Assembly: GCA_002439085.1 (NCBI GenBank)
Contig: DJSW01000016.1
Coordinates: 1 to 46,249, forward strand
DNA: 46,249 nucleotides
Source of the DNA: Alphaproteobacteria bacterium UBA6324
GTDB taxonomy: Bacteria > Pseudomonadota > Alphaproteobacteria > CAAGCB01 > CAG-977
Direction: 5' to 3'
Part shown: piece after piece, positions 1-7,779 of the stretch
How positions within the stretch are numbered: position 1 is the first letter of the stretch
Layout: every line of letters begins with the position of its first letter
Position numbers and translations under genes: made by a program
Notes under the pieces: model-generated
Database searches by the model: none
What the model was told of the DNA's origin: nothing
The model's input: the letters and a program-made list of their open reading frames with translations, nothing else

Positions 1-28
1 CCACCCGCTAGGCGGGTGGGTGTCTTTT
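1..28 (+). terminator. Rho-independent terminator of a gene left of the window
   Basis: A perfect 8-bp stem (CCACCCGC / GCGGGTGG) closes a TAG loop at 1-19, and a T-rich stretch (TCTTTTTA) follows. The T run lies on the plus strand, so it most likely ends a plus-strand gene outside the window. That gene would converge on the minus-strand block that begins at 106. Confidence 0.7.
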
Positions 29-42
29 TATAGACATTGTTT

Positions 43-61
43 ATCAAAACAAGCTTTTGAT
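43..61. terminator. Inverted repeat, possible terminator of the rbfA/HAD end of the minus-strand block
   Basis: ATCAAAA and TTTTGAT form a perfect 7-bp inverted repeat around a CAAGC loop, about 45 bp downstream of the HAD phosphatase stop. There is no long U tract on the minus strand, so a role as terminator is only likely from its position. Confidence 0.35.
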
Positions 62-105
62 GCCGCGTTCAATCGCCGCTTTTCCGGATTTTCGGCGCGG
101 GGCGG

Positions 106-903
106 TTAAATCAGGTTGAAGTGTTTCAGGGCTTTGAAAATGCCGTCGTCGTCCACGTCGGCCGTCGTGTAACGCGCAACCGCTTTGACCGTGTCGGCCG
201 CATTGCCCATCGCGACGCCCAACCCGACGGATTTCAGCATATCCATATCGTTGCCGCCGTCGCCGAACGCGATCACGTCATTGATGTCGTAACCGTATTT
301 TTCGCAGACCTTGGCAATGCCGACGGGTTTGCCGCCGTCCTTGCCGACGATGTTGACGAACAGTTTGTGCCAGCGCATCGCTTTGCAATCGGGCATATGG
401 CGCATCAGGCTTTCCTCTTCGTCCGGCGTGATATAGGCGGACAGCTGGTAAAAGTTTTGCGTCATTTTCGACACGTCAACGATGTCTTCCGGTTTCACGG
501 CGGGTTCGTTGACATACGCCAGCAGATCCTGCACGCGTTGATCCACCATGTTGAACACCTGCCGGTACGCCATTTCAAAACAGCACGCGATGTTGTGTTC
601 GTTCATATAGGGCAGAACCGCGTCGATGTCGCGCCGCGGTAGTGGGCGGTCGTACAGAACAGTGCCGTCCGTTTCCAGACACAGCTGACCGTTGAAGCAG
701 ACAAAACCGTCGAAATCGAACATTTTTTTGATGAATTCGACGTTGTTCGGCGCGCGCCCCGTGGCGATGAAGACTTTGACGCCGTTTTGGCGCAAGGCCG
801 TCAACGCCCGTTTGGTCGATTCGGGCATTGTGTGCGTTTTAAAGCTGATCAGCGTGCCGTCAATGTCGAAAAAGGCGGCTTTAATCATCGGCGTTTCCGG
901 CAT
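106..903 (-). CDS. Cof-type HAD-IIB sugar-phosphate/nucleotide phosphatase
   Basis: A 265-residue cytosolic HAD hydrolase. Motif I is DIDGT (catalytic Asp13 and Asp15), motif II is the ATGR segment, and motif IV is the GDGGNDMDM loop that binds Mg2+, all in the Cof/YidA order. The cap lies between motifs II and IV, as in subclass IIB. Family members dephosphorylate phosphosugars or small phosphorylated cofactors; the substrate cannot be read from sequence. The start at 903 has GGAG six bases upstream and overlaps the end of rbfA by 23 bp, so the gene is translationally linked to rbfA. A second start at 888 (MIKAAFF) would shorten the overlap to 8 bp. In many relatives truB follows rbfA; here this phosphatase takes that place. 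Confidence 0.88.
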   Translation of the reverse strand: MPETPMIKAAFFDIDGTLISFKTHTMPESTKRALTALRQNGVKVFIATGRAPNNVEFIKKMFDFDGFVCFNGQLCLETDGTVLYDRPLPRRDIDAVLPYMNEHNIACCFEMAYRQVFNMVDQRVQDLLAYVNEPAVKPEDIVDVSKMTQNFYQLSAYITPDEEESLMRHMPDCKAMRWHKLFVNIVGKDGGKPVGIAKVCEKYGYDINDVIAFGDGGNDMDMLKSVGLGVAMGNAADTVKAVARYTTADVDDDGIFKALKHFNLI

Positions 904-1309
904 CCTCTTCTCCGTCTTCGCGCGCGGCCAGATCGCGCTGAACCGCTTCGCTGGCCAGTAGCATTTCGATCTTGTCGGCTTCGGCCTGCGCGCCGTCGGC
1001 GTAAAAACGGATTTCCGGCGTCAAGCGCAGCCGGATCTTCGTCCCTAAAATCTTGCGAAAGAAACCGGCCTGTTTGTTCAACGCTTTGGCCAATTCGACC
1101 GCCGTTGCCGGTTCGATCGACAAAACGGAAATGTACGCTTTGCAAAACGAAAAATCGGGCGACACCCTGACTTCCATCACGGAAACGGGCGGGCAGTCCA
1201 GAAAATCGTCCGGCACGTTGCCGCGTTGGAAACAATCCGCCAGAATGTGGCGAATTTGCTCCGCAACGCGCAGTTGACGCTGGGTGACGGGTTTTGAGTT
1301 GGAACGCAT
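881..1309 (-). CDS. rbfA: Ribosome-binding factor A
   Basis: A 142-residue KH-type factor that binds immature 30S subunits and helps 16S rRNA 5'-end maturation and cold adaptation. The segment from QLRVAEQIRHILA through DFLDCPPVSVMEVRVSPD to the KALNKQAG/LGTKIRLRLTPEIRFYAD stretch is the family core. The frame is open further upstream, but ATG at 1309 is chosen because AAGAGG lies just before it and because the upstream part would run into infB and is unlike RbfA. The gene starts 10 bp after the infB stop, in the conserved nusA-infB-rbfA order. The C-terminal tail is acidic (EDGEEDAGNADD). Confidence 0.93.
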   Translation of the reverse strand: MRSNSKPVTQRQLRVAEQIRHILADCFQRGNVPDDFLDCPPVSVMEVRVSPDFSFCKAYISVLSIEPATAVELAKALNKQAGFFRKILGTKIRLRLTPEIRFYADGAQAEADKIEMLLASEAVQRDLAAREDGEEDAGNADD

Positions 1310-1319
1310 GGGCGGCCTC

Positions 1320-3875
1320 TTACAGTTTGACTTCTTCCAGCTTGGCGGCGACTTCTTCGATTTCGTAACATTCGACGGTGTCATCCACCTGAATGTCGTT
1401 GAAGTTTTCAAAGCTCATGCCGCATTCGTAGCCTTCGCGGACTTCTTTCACGTCGTCTTTGAACCGTTTCAGCGCGGCCATCATGCCGTCGTGATAGACG
1501 ACGTTCGACCGCAGCAGGCGGACGTGCGCCCCGCGTTTCATGATGCCTTCCTTGACCATGCAGCCCGCGACCTTGCCGACTTTGGAAATGTTATAGACTT
1601 CGCGGATCTTCGCGTAGCCCAGAATCTTTTCCTTCAGTTCGGGGGCGAGCATCCCTTCCAACGCCGCGTGGATGTCGTCCGCCACGTTATAGATGATGGA
1701 ATGGTAACGGATTTCGATGCCGTCGCGTTTCGCCGCCGTGCGCGCCAGCGTGTTCGCGCGGACGTTGAACCCGATGATCAGCGCGCTGGACGCTTTGGCC
1801 AGCGTAACGTCGGATTCGTTGATCGCGCCGACCGCCGCGTGCAAAATGCGAACTTTGGCCTTGTCGGTCGAAATCTTGTTCAGCGTCGCGGTCAACGCTT
1901 CGACGGAACCCTGAACGTCGGCCTTGATGACGACGGGCAGTTCCTTGGCTTCGCCGGCCTTGATCTTGTCGAACATCTGTTCCATCGCCGAACGGGTCGA
2001 ACGCACCTGCAGGGCTTCGCGTTCCTTGCGCTGGCGATAGGCCGCGACTTCGCGCGCGCGGTCTTCGTCGCCGACGACGATGAAATCGTCACCCGCGCAC
2101 GGCGTGGATTGGAAACCCAGCACTTCGACGGGGAAGGACGGGCCGGCTTCGGCCACGCGCTGTCCGCGTTCGTCCACCATGGCGCGCACGCGTCCCCAGT
2201 CTTTGCCCGCGACAAAGATGTCGCCCTGTTTCAACGTTCCGCGCTGAACCAGAACGGTCGCGACGGAACCGCGTCCCTTTTCCATTTTGGCTTCGATGAT
2301 CGCGCCTTCGGCCGAATGGTTCGGATTCGCGCGCAAATCAAGGATTTCCGCCTGCAACAGGATGGCTTCGACCAGCTTGTCCAGATTGATTTTCTTTTTC
2401 GCCGACACTTCGACGGACAAAACGTCGCCGCCCATGCTTTCGACAAAAACGCCGTGCTGCATCAGATCCTGACGCACTTTTTCGGGGTTCGCCCCCGGAA
2501 CGTCGATTTTGTTGATCGCGACGACGATCGGAACGCCCGCCGCCTTGGCGTGGGTGATCGCTTCGATCGTTTGCGGCATGATGCCGTCGTTCGCCGCGAC
2601 AACCAGCACGACGATGTCGGTGACTTTCGCCCCGCGGGCGCGCATTTCCGTAAAGGCTGCGTGCCCCGGCGTGTCGATGAACGTGACTTTCTGGCCGTTT
2701 TCCAGTGTGATCTGGTACGCGCCGATGTGCTGCGTAATGCCGCCGGCTTCGTGCGCGGCGACATCGGTCGAACGCAGGTTGTCCAACAGCGACGTTTTGC
2801 CGTGGTCAACGTGTCCCATGACCGTCACGACGGGCGGGCGGGGCAGCTTGTCCTCGTCGGCGTCCGGCGCGTCGCGCAGGTTGTCTTCGACATCGGCTTC
2901 GTTGACGCGTTTGGCCTTGTGCCCCATTTCCTCGACGATGATCTGCGCGATGTCGGCGTCGATCGTCTGCGTGATCGTCGCCATGACGCCCATTTTCATC
3001 AAAGCTTTGACCACGTCGGCGCCGCGTTCGCTCATGCGGGCGGCCAGTTCCTGAACGGTGATCGTTTCGGGGATGATGACTTCGCGATAGACTTTTTCGG
3101 CGGGTTTGGGCGCGCCGAACATTTTTTGACGTTCCTTTTCACGCGCGCGCTTGATGGACGCCAAGCTTCTGCCGCGTCCGTCTTCGTCGTCGCCGCGCAT
3201 CAAAGCGGACATATTGCGTCCGCCGCGCCATTTGTCGTCTTCGCCGCCGCGTCTGGAATGGCGGTTGTCGTCGTCGCGCGTTTCACGGCGTTTGAACGTG
3301 GTTTTCATGCGGTGGTTTTCGGCGGCTTCGGCCTCTTCGGGCGACAGGGCGGGCTGCGCGGCGGCCGGCCGTTTGTCGGCGAACGGCTTTTTATGATCGT
3401 CTTTTTTCGCAAAAGCGGCCGGTTTGGCGGCGACAGGCGCCGGTGCGGGAGCGGCGGCTTTGCGTTTGGCTTCCTCTTCGGCGCGGAGCTTGGCTTCCGC
3501 TTCTTCCTTGGCTTTGCGTTCGGCTTCCTCTTTGGCGCGCTTGGCTTCTTCTTCGGCGCGGATGCGGGCTTCCTCTTCGGCTTTGACGCGGGCTTCCTCG
3601 TCCGCCTTCATCGCGTCTTTCAGCACTTTCAGACGATGCGCCTTTTCACTGTCCAGCAGTTCGGACGAACCGCCTTCCTCTCTGACGCCTTGAATGTTGC
3701 CGTGCGCGTCGGTGACGAAAGAACGTTTTTTACGCACTTCCACCTGAACGGGTTTGCGGCCGTTCGTAAAGCTTTGATGAGCGCGGTTCACGTCAACCGT
3801 CTTTTTCAATTCCAGCTTGGGGCGGGAAAGGGAAAGAGGGGCGCTTTTCGTTTTTTTGTCGTTCGCATCTGTCAT
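1320..3875 (-). CDS. infB: Translation initiation factor IF-2
   Basis: An 851-residue GTPase that brings initiator fMet-tRNA to the 30S subunit. The first ~60 residues match the alphaproteobacterial IF2 N-terminal motif (SRPKLELKKTVD). A long charged low-complexity stretch follows (repeated KAEEEARIRAEEEAKR-type units, roughly residues 95-145, probably helical or coiled), then an Ala/Pro linker. The IF2N-like segment VQELAARMSERGADVVKALM precedes the G domain, which has the P-loop GHVDHGKT, switch II DTPGH and NKID. Domains II, III and C2 complete the protein. Length is normal for the class. It lies between ylxR and rbfA, 27 bp after ylxR. Confidence 0.97.
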   Translation of the reverse strand: MTDANDKKTKSAPLSLSRPKLELKKTVDVNRAHQSFTNGRKPVQVEVRKKRSFVTDAHGNIQGVREEGGSSELLDSEKAHRLKVLKDAMKADEEARVKAEEEARIRAEEEAKRAKEEAERKAKEEAEAKLRAEEEAKRKAAAPAPAPVAAKPAAFAKKDDHKKPFADKRPAAAQPALSPEEAEAAENHRMKTTFKRRETRDDDNRHSRRGGEDDKWRGGRNMSALMRGDDEDGRGRSLASIKRAREKERQKMFGAPKPAEKVYREVIIPETITVQELAARMSERGADVVKALMKMGVMATITQTIDADIAQIIVEEMGHKAKRVNEADVEDNLRDAPDADEDKLPRPPVVTVMGHVDHGKTSLLDNLRSTDVAAHEAGGITQHIGAYQITLENGQKVTFIDTPGHAAFTEMRARGAKVTDIVVLVVAANDGIMPQTIEAITHAKAAGVPIVVAINKIDVPGANPEKVRQDLMQHGVFVESMGGDVLSVEVSAKKKINLDKLVEAILLQAEILDLRANPNHSAEGAIIEAKMEKGRGSVATVLVQRGTLKQGDIFVAGKDWGRVRAMVDERGQRVAEAGPSFPVEVLGFQSTPCAGDDFIVVGDEDRAREVAAYRQRKEREALQVRSTRSAMEQMFDKIKAGEAKELPVVIKADVQGSVEALTATLNKISTDKAKVRILHAAVGAINESDVTLAKASSALIIGFNVRANTLARTAAKRDGIEIRYHSIIYNVADDIHAALEGMLAPELKEKILGYAKIREVYNISKVGKVAGCMVKEGIMKRGAHVRLLRSNVVYHDGMMAALKRFKDDVKEVREGYECGMSFENFNDIQVDDTVECYEIEEVAAKLEEVKL

Positions 3876-3902
3876 TTGATCAATTCAGCCTTTTTCTACG
3901 CG

Positions 3903-4553
3903 TTAAACCAGTTCAACTTTGCAATATGCCCCAAAACGACGGGCTTCCGCAACAAATAAATCAACCGCGCCGCCGGATTTCAGCGCGGTGTGTACGCCCG
4001 CGCCCGTCCCCAGCGCCTGCGCCGTTTCATCGGCGTTCAGCACGGACAAAACGGGGATGTCCCCCCGCAGACGGTTCAGCTTTTCCCGCCCGTCCGCCGC
4101 GGCGTCGGTGGCTTCCAGCAGGCAGACGGCCTGTTTTTTCGTCATCGCTTCGGCGACCTTTTCAAAACCGGACACGACCAGCCCCGCCTTTTTGGCAAAG
4201 CTCAAAAGCGACTGCAGACGCTTGACGAACAGCGTCCGGATCATTGCGTCCAGATCGTCGGGGCAGGTTACTTTCGTCCGCGCCGCCTTGGTGAACAGCC
4301 CTTTTTTACAGGCGGTTTCGACCATTTCGTAATCGGCCGTCACCCACATTCCGCGCCCCGGCAATTTGTGCGCCAGATCGGGGGTCAAAACGCGGTCGGG
4401 CGAAACGCAAAAACGGATCAAACGGGTCATGGGCAGCGTTTCGCGCGTCACCAGACACCGTCTGACCGTTTCCCGTTCCTTATGGGACAATCCGTCGGGG
4501 GACGGCGCCCCCCGCCAGATTTTCTTTTTTTTCTCAGGCTTTTTCACCGTCAT
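3903..4553 (-). CDS. ylxR: YlxR (DUF448) / L7Ae-like RNA-binding fusion protein
   Basis: About 216 residues with two domains. The N-terminal half is YlxR-like (RRCLVTRETLPMTRLIRFCVSPD, then LPGRGMWV). The C-terminal half resembles the L7Ae/L30e fold (LLSFAKKAGLVVSGFEKVAEAM). This fusion is usual in alphaproteobacteria and sits between nusA and infB, as here. Family members bind RNA and have been linked to regulation of rnpB and ribosome function in other bacteria; the role here is inferred from position. A TTG at 4559 would add two residues; ATG at 4553 is preferred although neither has a strong ribosome-binding site. The start overlaps the nusA stop, so translation is probably coupled. Confidence 0.88.
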   Translation of the reverse strand: MTVKKPEKKKKIWRGAPSPDGLSHKERETVRRCLVTRETLPMTRLIRFCVSPDRVLTPDLAHKLPGRGMWVTADYEMVETACKKGLFTKAARTKVTCPDDLDAMIRTLFVKRLQSLLSFAKKAGLVVSGFEKVAEAMTKKQAVCLLEATDAAADGREKLNRLRGDIPVLSVLNADETAQALGTGAGVHTALKSGGAVDLFVAEARRFGAYCKVELV

Positions 4554-6090
4554 CGGCAAACCAACCCAGTTTTTCGCGCGCTTTCATGATCAGCGCGTCG
4601 GCGTCATGCGCCGTCATTGTGTTTTCACCCAGAATGTCCAACAGTTCGTCGTTGGCCAGATCGGCGAAATCGTCCAGCGTTTTCACGCCCTTTTCGGCCA
4701 ATTTGACGATCTTGTCCTGATCCAGTCCGTCAAAGTTGATCAGGCTGGCGTCAACGCCCAGTTCCTTGCTGCGGACGGCGAATTCGGCGTTCTGTTTTTC
4801 AACATAAGCCTTCGCGCGGTTCTGCAATTCGGCGGCGATGTCTTCGTCGAACCCTTCGATCGACGTGATTTCCGACAGCGGGACGAAAGCGATTTCGCCG
4901 ACGGACGTGAACCCTTCGCCCACCAGCAGGTGCGCGATCACGTCGTCAACGTCCAAAGCGTCCATGAACAGCTGCGTACGGACTTTGACTTCGCTCTGGC
5001 GGCGTTCGGATTCTTCGGCTTCGGTCAGGATGTCGATGTACCATCCGGTCAGCTGGGAAGCCAGACGCACGTTCTGGCCGCGGCGGCCGATCGCCAGCGA
5101 AAGCTGTTCGTCGGGAACGACGACTTCGATTCTGTGGGCTTCTTCGTCCAAAACGACCTTGACGACTTCGGCGGGTGCCAAAGCGTTGACGATGAACACG
5201 GCGGGATCGGGCGACCATTGGATGATGTCAACCTTTTCGCCCTGCAGTTCAGTCACGACGGCCTGAACACGCACACCGCGCATACCGACGCACGCGCCGA
5301 CGGGGTCAATCGACGAATCGGACGCCGTGACGGCCATTTTCGCGCGCGATCCGGGGTCGCGGGCGACGGCTTTGATTTCGATCACGCCGTCATAGATTTC
5401 CGGCACTTCCTGCGCGAACAGCTTTGCCATGAACTGCGGATGCGTGCGGGACAGGAAGATTTGCGGGCCGCGGGGTTCCTGACGCACGTCCATCAGATAG
5501 GCGCGGATGCGGTCGCCGTTGTGGAATTGTTCGCGGGGGATCAGTTCATCCCAACGCAAAACGGCTTCGGCGCGTCCCATGTCAACGATGATGTTGCCGG
5601 TTTCGACGCGTTTGACGATGCCGTTGACGATTTCGCCGATGCGATCCTTGTATTCGTTGTATTGGCGGATGCGTTCGGCGTCGCGGACTTTCTGCACGAT
5701 GACCTGCTTGGCGGTCTGGGCGGCGATGCGGCCGAAATCAATCGGGGGCAGGGGATCGACGATGAAATCGCCGACTTTTAAATTCGGATGCTTTTTGTGC
5801 CAAGGGGAAGCCAGATATTTTTTGTACGTCATCTGCGCTTCTTCGTTTTCGACGTCGATTTCCGTGTCGTCGGGAACGATTTCGATAAAGCGCGCCATCG
5901 TGATCGAACCGTCTTTGCGGCTGATCGCCGCGCGAATGTCGTGTTCCAGCCCGTATTTGGAACGTCCCGCCTTTTGAATGGCGAATTCCATCGCGGTCAG
6001 GACTTCGTCCCTGTCGATGCCTTTGTCGCGGGCGACGGCGTCGGCCACCTGCAACAATTCCGGACGCGGTAAAGCTGCCGTATTTTCCAT
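4534..6090 (-). CDS. nusA: Transcription elongation/termination factor NusA
   Basis: A 518-residue RNA polymerase-binding factor. In order it has the N-terminal polymerase-binding domain, an S1 domain (around GEIVNGIVKRVETGNIIVDMG), two KH domains (around PVGACVGMRGVRVQAVV and EQLSLAIGRRGQNVRLASQL), and a helix-hairpin-helix C-terminal region (EGFDEDIAAELQNRA, then LAEKGVKTLDDFADLAND). It controls pausing, intrinsic termination and antitermination. The ATG at 6090 has AAGGAAA nine bases upstream. It follows rimP by 12 bp in the canonical rimP-nusA-ylxR-infB operon. Confidence 0.97.
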   Translation of the reverse strand: MENTAALPRPELLQVADAVARDKGIDRDEVLTAMEFAIQKAGRSKYGLEHDIRAAISRKDGSITMARFIEIVPDDTEIDVENEEAQMTYKKYLASPWHKKHPNLKVGDFIVDPLPPIDFGRIAAQTAKQVIVQKVRDAERIRQYNEYKDRIGEIVNGIVKRVETGNIIVDMGRAEAVLRWDELIPREQFHNGDRIRAYLMDVRQEPRGPQIFLSRTHPQFMAKLFAQEVPEIYDGVIEIKAVARDPGSRAKMAVTASDSSIDPVGACVGMRGVRVQAVVTELQGEKVDIIQWSPDPAVFIVNALAPAEVVKVVLDEEAHRIEVVVPDEQLSLAIGRRGQNVRLASQLTGWYIDILTEAEESERRQSEVKVRTQLFMDALDVDDVIAHLLVGEGFTSVGEIAFVPLSEITSIEGFDEDIAAELQNRAKAYVEKQNAEFAVRSKELGVDASLINFDGLDQDKIVKLAEKGVKTLDDFADLANDELLDILGENTMTAHDADALIMKAREKLGWFADDGEKA

Positions 6091-6102
6091 AGTGTGTTTC
6101 CT

Positions 6103-6597
6103 TTATTCCTCTGACTGCGAAGCGCAAGCCGCCAACAATTCGTCCGTCAGAACCAGCTTCGCCTTGGCGATCTGGTCGAACGGGATGCGGGTGTCGGCGC
6201 CGTTGAACGTCAAAACGACGTCGGAACCGTCAATGCCCTGCAAACGGCCGGAAAAACGTTTCCTGCCGTCGATCAGGGCGACGGTTTCCAATTTGGCTTC
6301 AAAACCTTTGAACCGGTCGAAATCGTTCAATTTCACCAACGGGCGGTCAATTCCGGGAGAGCTGACCTCCAGCGTGTAATCGTCCTCGATCGGGTCGTGT
6401 TCATCCAATACCGGAGAAATCGCGCGGCTCAGCGCGGCGCAGTCCTCGACGGTCATGGGGCGTCCGTCCGCGCGTTCCGCCATGATTTGCAAAACCTTGC
6501 GCGAACCGCCGCCTTGCAGCTGCATCCGCACAATGTCATAGCCCATGCCGGCGCACACCGGTGCCACCAGATCGTTCAGCGTGTCGTTCAGAGTCAT
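6103..6597 (-). CDS. rimP: Ribosome maturation factor RimP
   Basis: A 164-residue 30S maturation factor with the conserved LEVSSPGIDRPL segment and a C-terminal SH3-like domain (FKGFEAKLETVALIDGRKRF). The frame stays open to 6675, but ATG at 6597 (MTLNDTLNDLV) is chosen. It has a strong GGAGGA six bases upstream, and the extra residues would run across a hairpin and a U tract. It is the first gene of the nusA operon, and that hairpin lies directly ahead of its ribosome-binding site. Confidence 0.94.
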   Translation of the reverse strand: MTLNDTLNDLVAPVCAGMGYDIVRMQLQGGGSRKVLQIMAERADGRPMTVEDCAALSRAISPVLDEHDPIEDDYTLEVSSPGIDRPLVKLNDFDRFKGFEAKLETVALIDGRKRFSGRLQGIDGSDVVLTFNGADTRIPFDQIAKAKLVLTDELLAACASQSEE

Positions 6598-6618
6598 TCG
6601 TCCTCCGGCTCTTACCAT

Positions 6619-6642
6619 AAAAAAAAGCGGGCTTTTCAGCCC
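6619..6642 (-). terminator. Hairpin plus U8 in the rimP leader
   Basis: On the minus strand GGGCT-GAAA-AGCCC is followed by GC and eight T. This is a textbook intrinsic terminator with a GNRA-type loop. It lies 70 bp after the STAS gene stop and only 22 bp before the rimP start. It may end the metK-trmB-STAS transcript, or attenuate rimP-nusA transcription if a promoter lies upstream of it. Confidence 0.8.
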
Positions 6643-6645
6643 ACC

Positions 6646-6685
6646 CTCATAGAAACTATAAGAATGTATAGTCAAGACATATCAA
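6646..6685 (-). promoter_or_regulatory. Possible rimP-nusA operon promoter
   Basis: The minus strand between the STAS gene and rimP is AT-rich and holds candidate elements: TTGATA, 18 bp, TTATAG; or TTGACT, 18 bp, TATGAG. Either would start transcription ahead of the hairpin at 6619-6642. This rests on base pattern alone. Confidence 0.4.
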
Positions 6686-6712
6686 ATCCCGCGCCGTCGG
6701 GCAAGCTTTTTT

Positions 6713-7024
6713 TTAAAATCCCGATTGAAAAAGGTAAAAATTATCGAAACCGGCCGTTTTCATTTTTTCGATGACGGCGGCGGGGGCGTTGCGGATGACG
6801 CGCGCGGCGTTGCGTTTGGCGGCTTCCTGCGCGGCGACGACCAGCATCCCCATCGCGGCGGCATCGACATCGGCGCACAGCGACAGGTTGAACGTCAGAC
6901 ACCGTTCGGTCATCGACCGGATCTGTACGAACACGTCGAAAAATCGGGCTTCGTCGTCGGCGGTGAAATCGCCTTTGATGAAAAATTCGCGTTCGGCGGG
7001 GGATGTCCTGACGGAAACGATCAT
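6713..7024 (-). CDS. STAS-domain protein (anti-sigma-factor-antagonist-like)
   Basis: A 103-residue single-domain protein. The strand-helix order (FFIKGDFTADDEARFFDVF, CLTFNLSLCADVDAAAMGMLVVAAQEAAKR, ARVIRNAPAAVIEKMKTAGF) fits the STAS fold, including the D-x-x-A-x-G-M-L loop where many homologues carry the phosphorylatable Ser/Thr. In that loop the residue after Asp-Ala is Ala rather than Ser, so regulation by phosphorylation is doubtful. It begins 4 bp after trmB and is probably co-transcribed with metK-trmB. No anti-sigma kinase is seen nearby, so its partner is unknown. Confidence 0.7.
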   Translation of the reverse strand: MIVSVRTSPAEREFFIKGDFTADDEARFFDVFVQIRSMTERCLTFNLSLCADVDAAAMGMLVVAAQEAAKRNAARVIRNAPAAVIEKMKTAGFDNFYLFQSGF

Positions 7025-7028
7025 GGCG

Positions 7029-7763
7029 TCACTTTCTTTTGAAAATCAGATAGACGGGCTTTTTGCCTTTGGCCAACGCTTTCAGCTCGTATCGCGTGTT
7101 CACCCAGTCGGCGGGCGGTTTGCGCCAATCGTCGGCGGTTTGCGCCGTCCATTCAAAATCATTCGATTTCATCAAGTGTTCCAGCGACCAGCGGATGTAG
7201 TTCATGTCGTCGCTGGCGATTCGCAACTCGCCGCCGGATTTCAGCAGCCGCGCCAGAACAGGCAGGTTTTTGGGGCCGATGAAACGGCGGCCGGCGTGTT
7301 TGCGTTTCGGCCACGGATCGGGAAACAGGACATAGACGCGGTCGAAACAGGCGTCTTTGAATTTCGGCAGGATGTCGCGCACGTCGTTGTCGTAAACGCG
7401 CACATTGTCAACGCGCCCCGCTTTCAGCCCGACGGTTTCGTCAACGTCGCCGCTGCGTTCCTTGCCGGTCAGGTGGGTCAGCAGGGACGTGATGCCGTTT
7501 AAGAACACCTCCGCCCCGATAAAGCCCGTGTCGGGGCGGCGCGCGCTTTGTTCCGCCAGATGTTCGCCGCCGCCGAAGCCGATTTCCAGCCACACGGATT
7601 TGACGGGAACGGAAAAGCACGCGGCGGGATCGACGTTTTCCCCCGCGACGTTCAGCCGCACTTTGGGCAGGAAAGCGTCCAGCAACATTTCGCGCGACGG
7701 TTTCAGTTTTTTGCCTTTGCGGCGGCCGTAAAACTGGTAATCCCTGACTTTGTTTTCTTCCAT
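7029..7763 (-). CDS. trmB: tRNA (guanine-N7-)-methyltransferase
   Basis: A 244-residue SAM-dependent enzyme that makes m7G46 in the tRNA variable loop. The SAM site is LEIGFGGGEHL. The family signature FPDPWPKRKHAGRRF follows near residue 150. The N-terminal basic segment (FYGRRKGKKLKPSRE) is typical of alphaproteobacterial members. It lies 16 bp downstream of metK, a common alphaproteobacterial pairing that puts a SAM-using enzyme behind the SAM synthetase. The upstream AAGGG is very close to the ATG. Confidence 0.95.
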   Translation of the reverse strand: MEENKVRDYQFYGRRKGKKLKPSREMLLDAFLPKVRLNVAGENVDPAACFSVPVKSVWLEIGFGGGEHLAEQSARRPDTGFIGAEVFLNGITSLLTHLTGKERSGDVDETVGLKAGRVDNVRVYDNDVRDILPKFKDACFDRVYVLFPDPWPKRKHAGRRFIGPKNLPVLARLLKSGGELRIASDDMNYIRWSLEHLMKSNDFEWTAQTADDWRKPPADWVNTRYELKALAKGKKPVYLIFKRK

Positions 7764-7779
7764 TCCCTTAAATCTCCGC

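Noticed and set aside
881..1411. N-terminal extension of rbfA to 1411
   Set aside because: It would read through the infB end in another frame; a good ribosome-binding site supports the start at 1309.
1284..3959. Very long open frame on the plus strand opposite infB
   Set aside because: Its sequence is the mirror of a GC-rich coding frame (rich in F, D, R, H and V without domain pattern), and infB on the other strand is unmistakable.
4366..5781. Long plus-strand frame opposite nusA and ylxR
   Set aside because: Antisense shadow of nusA; no start signal or family pattern.
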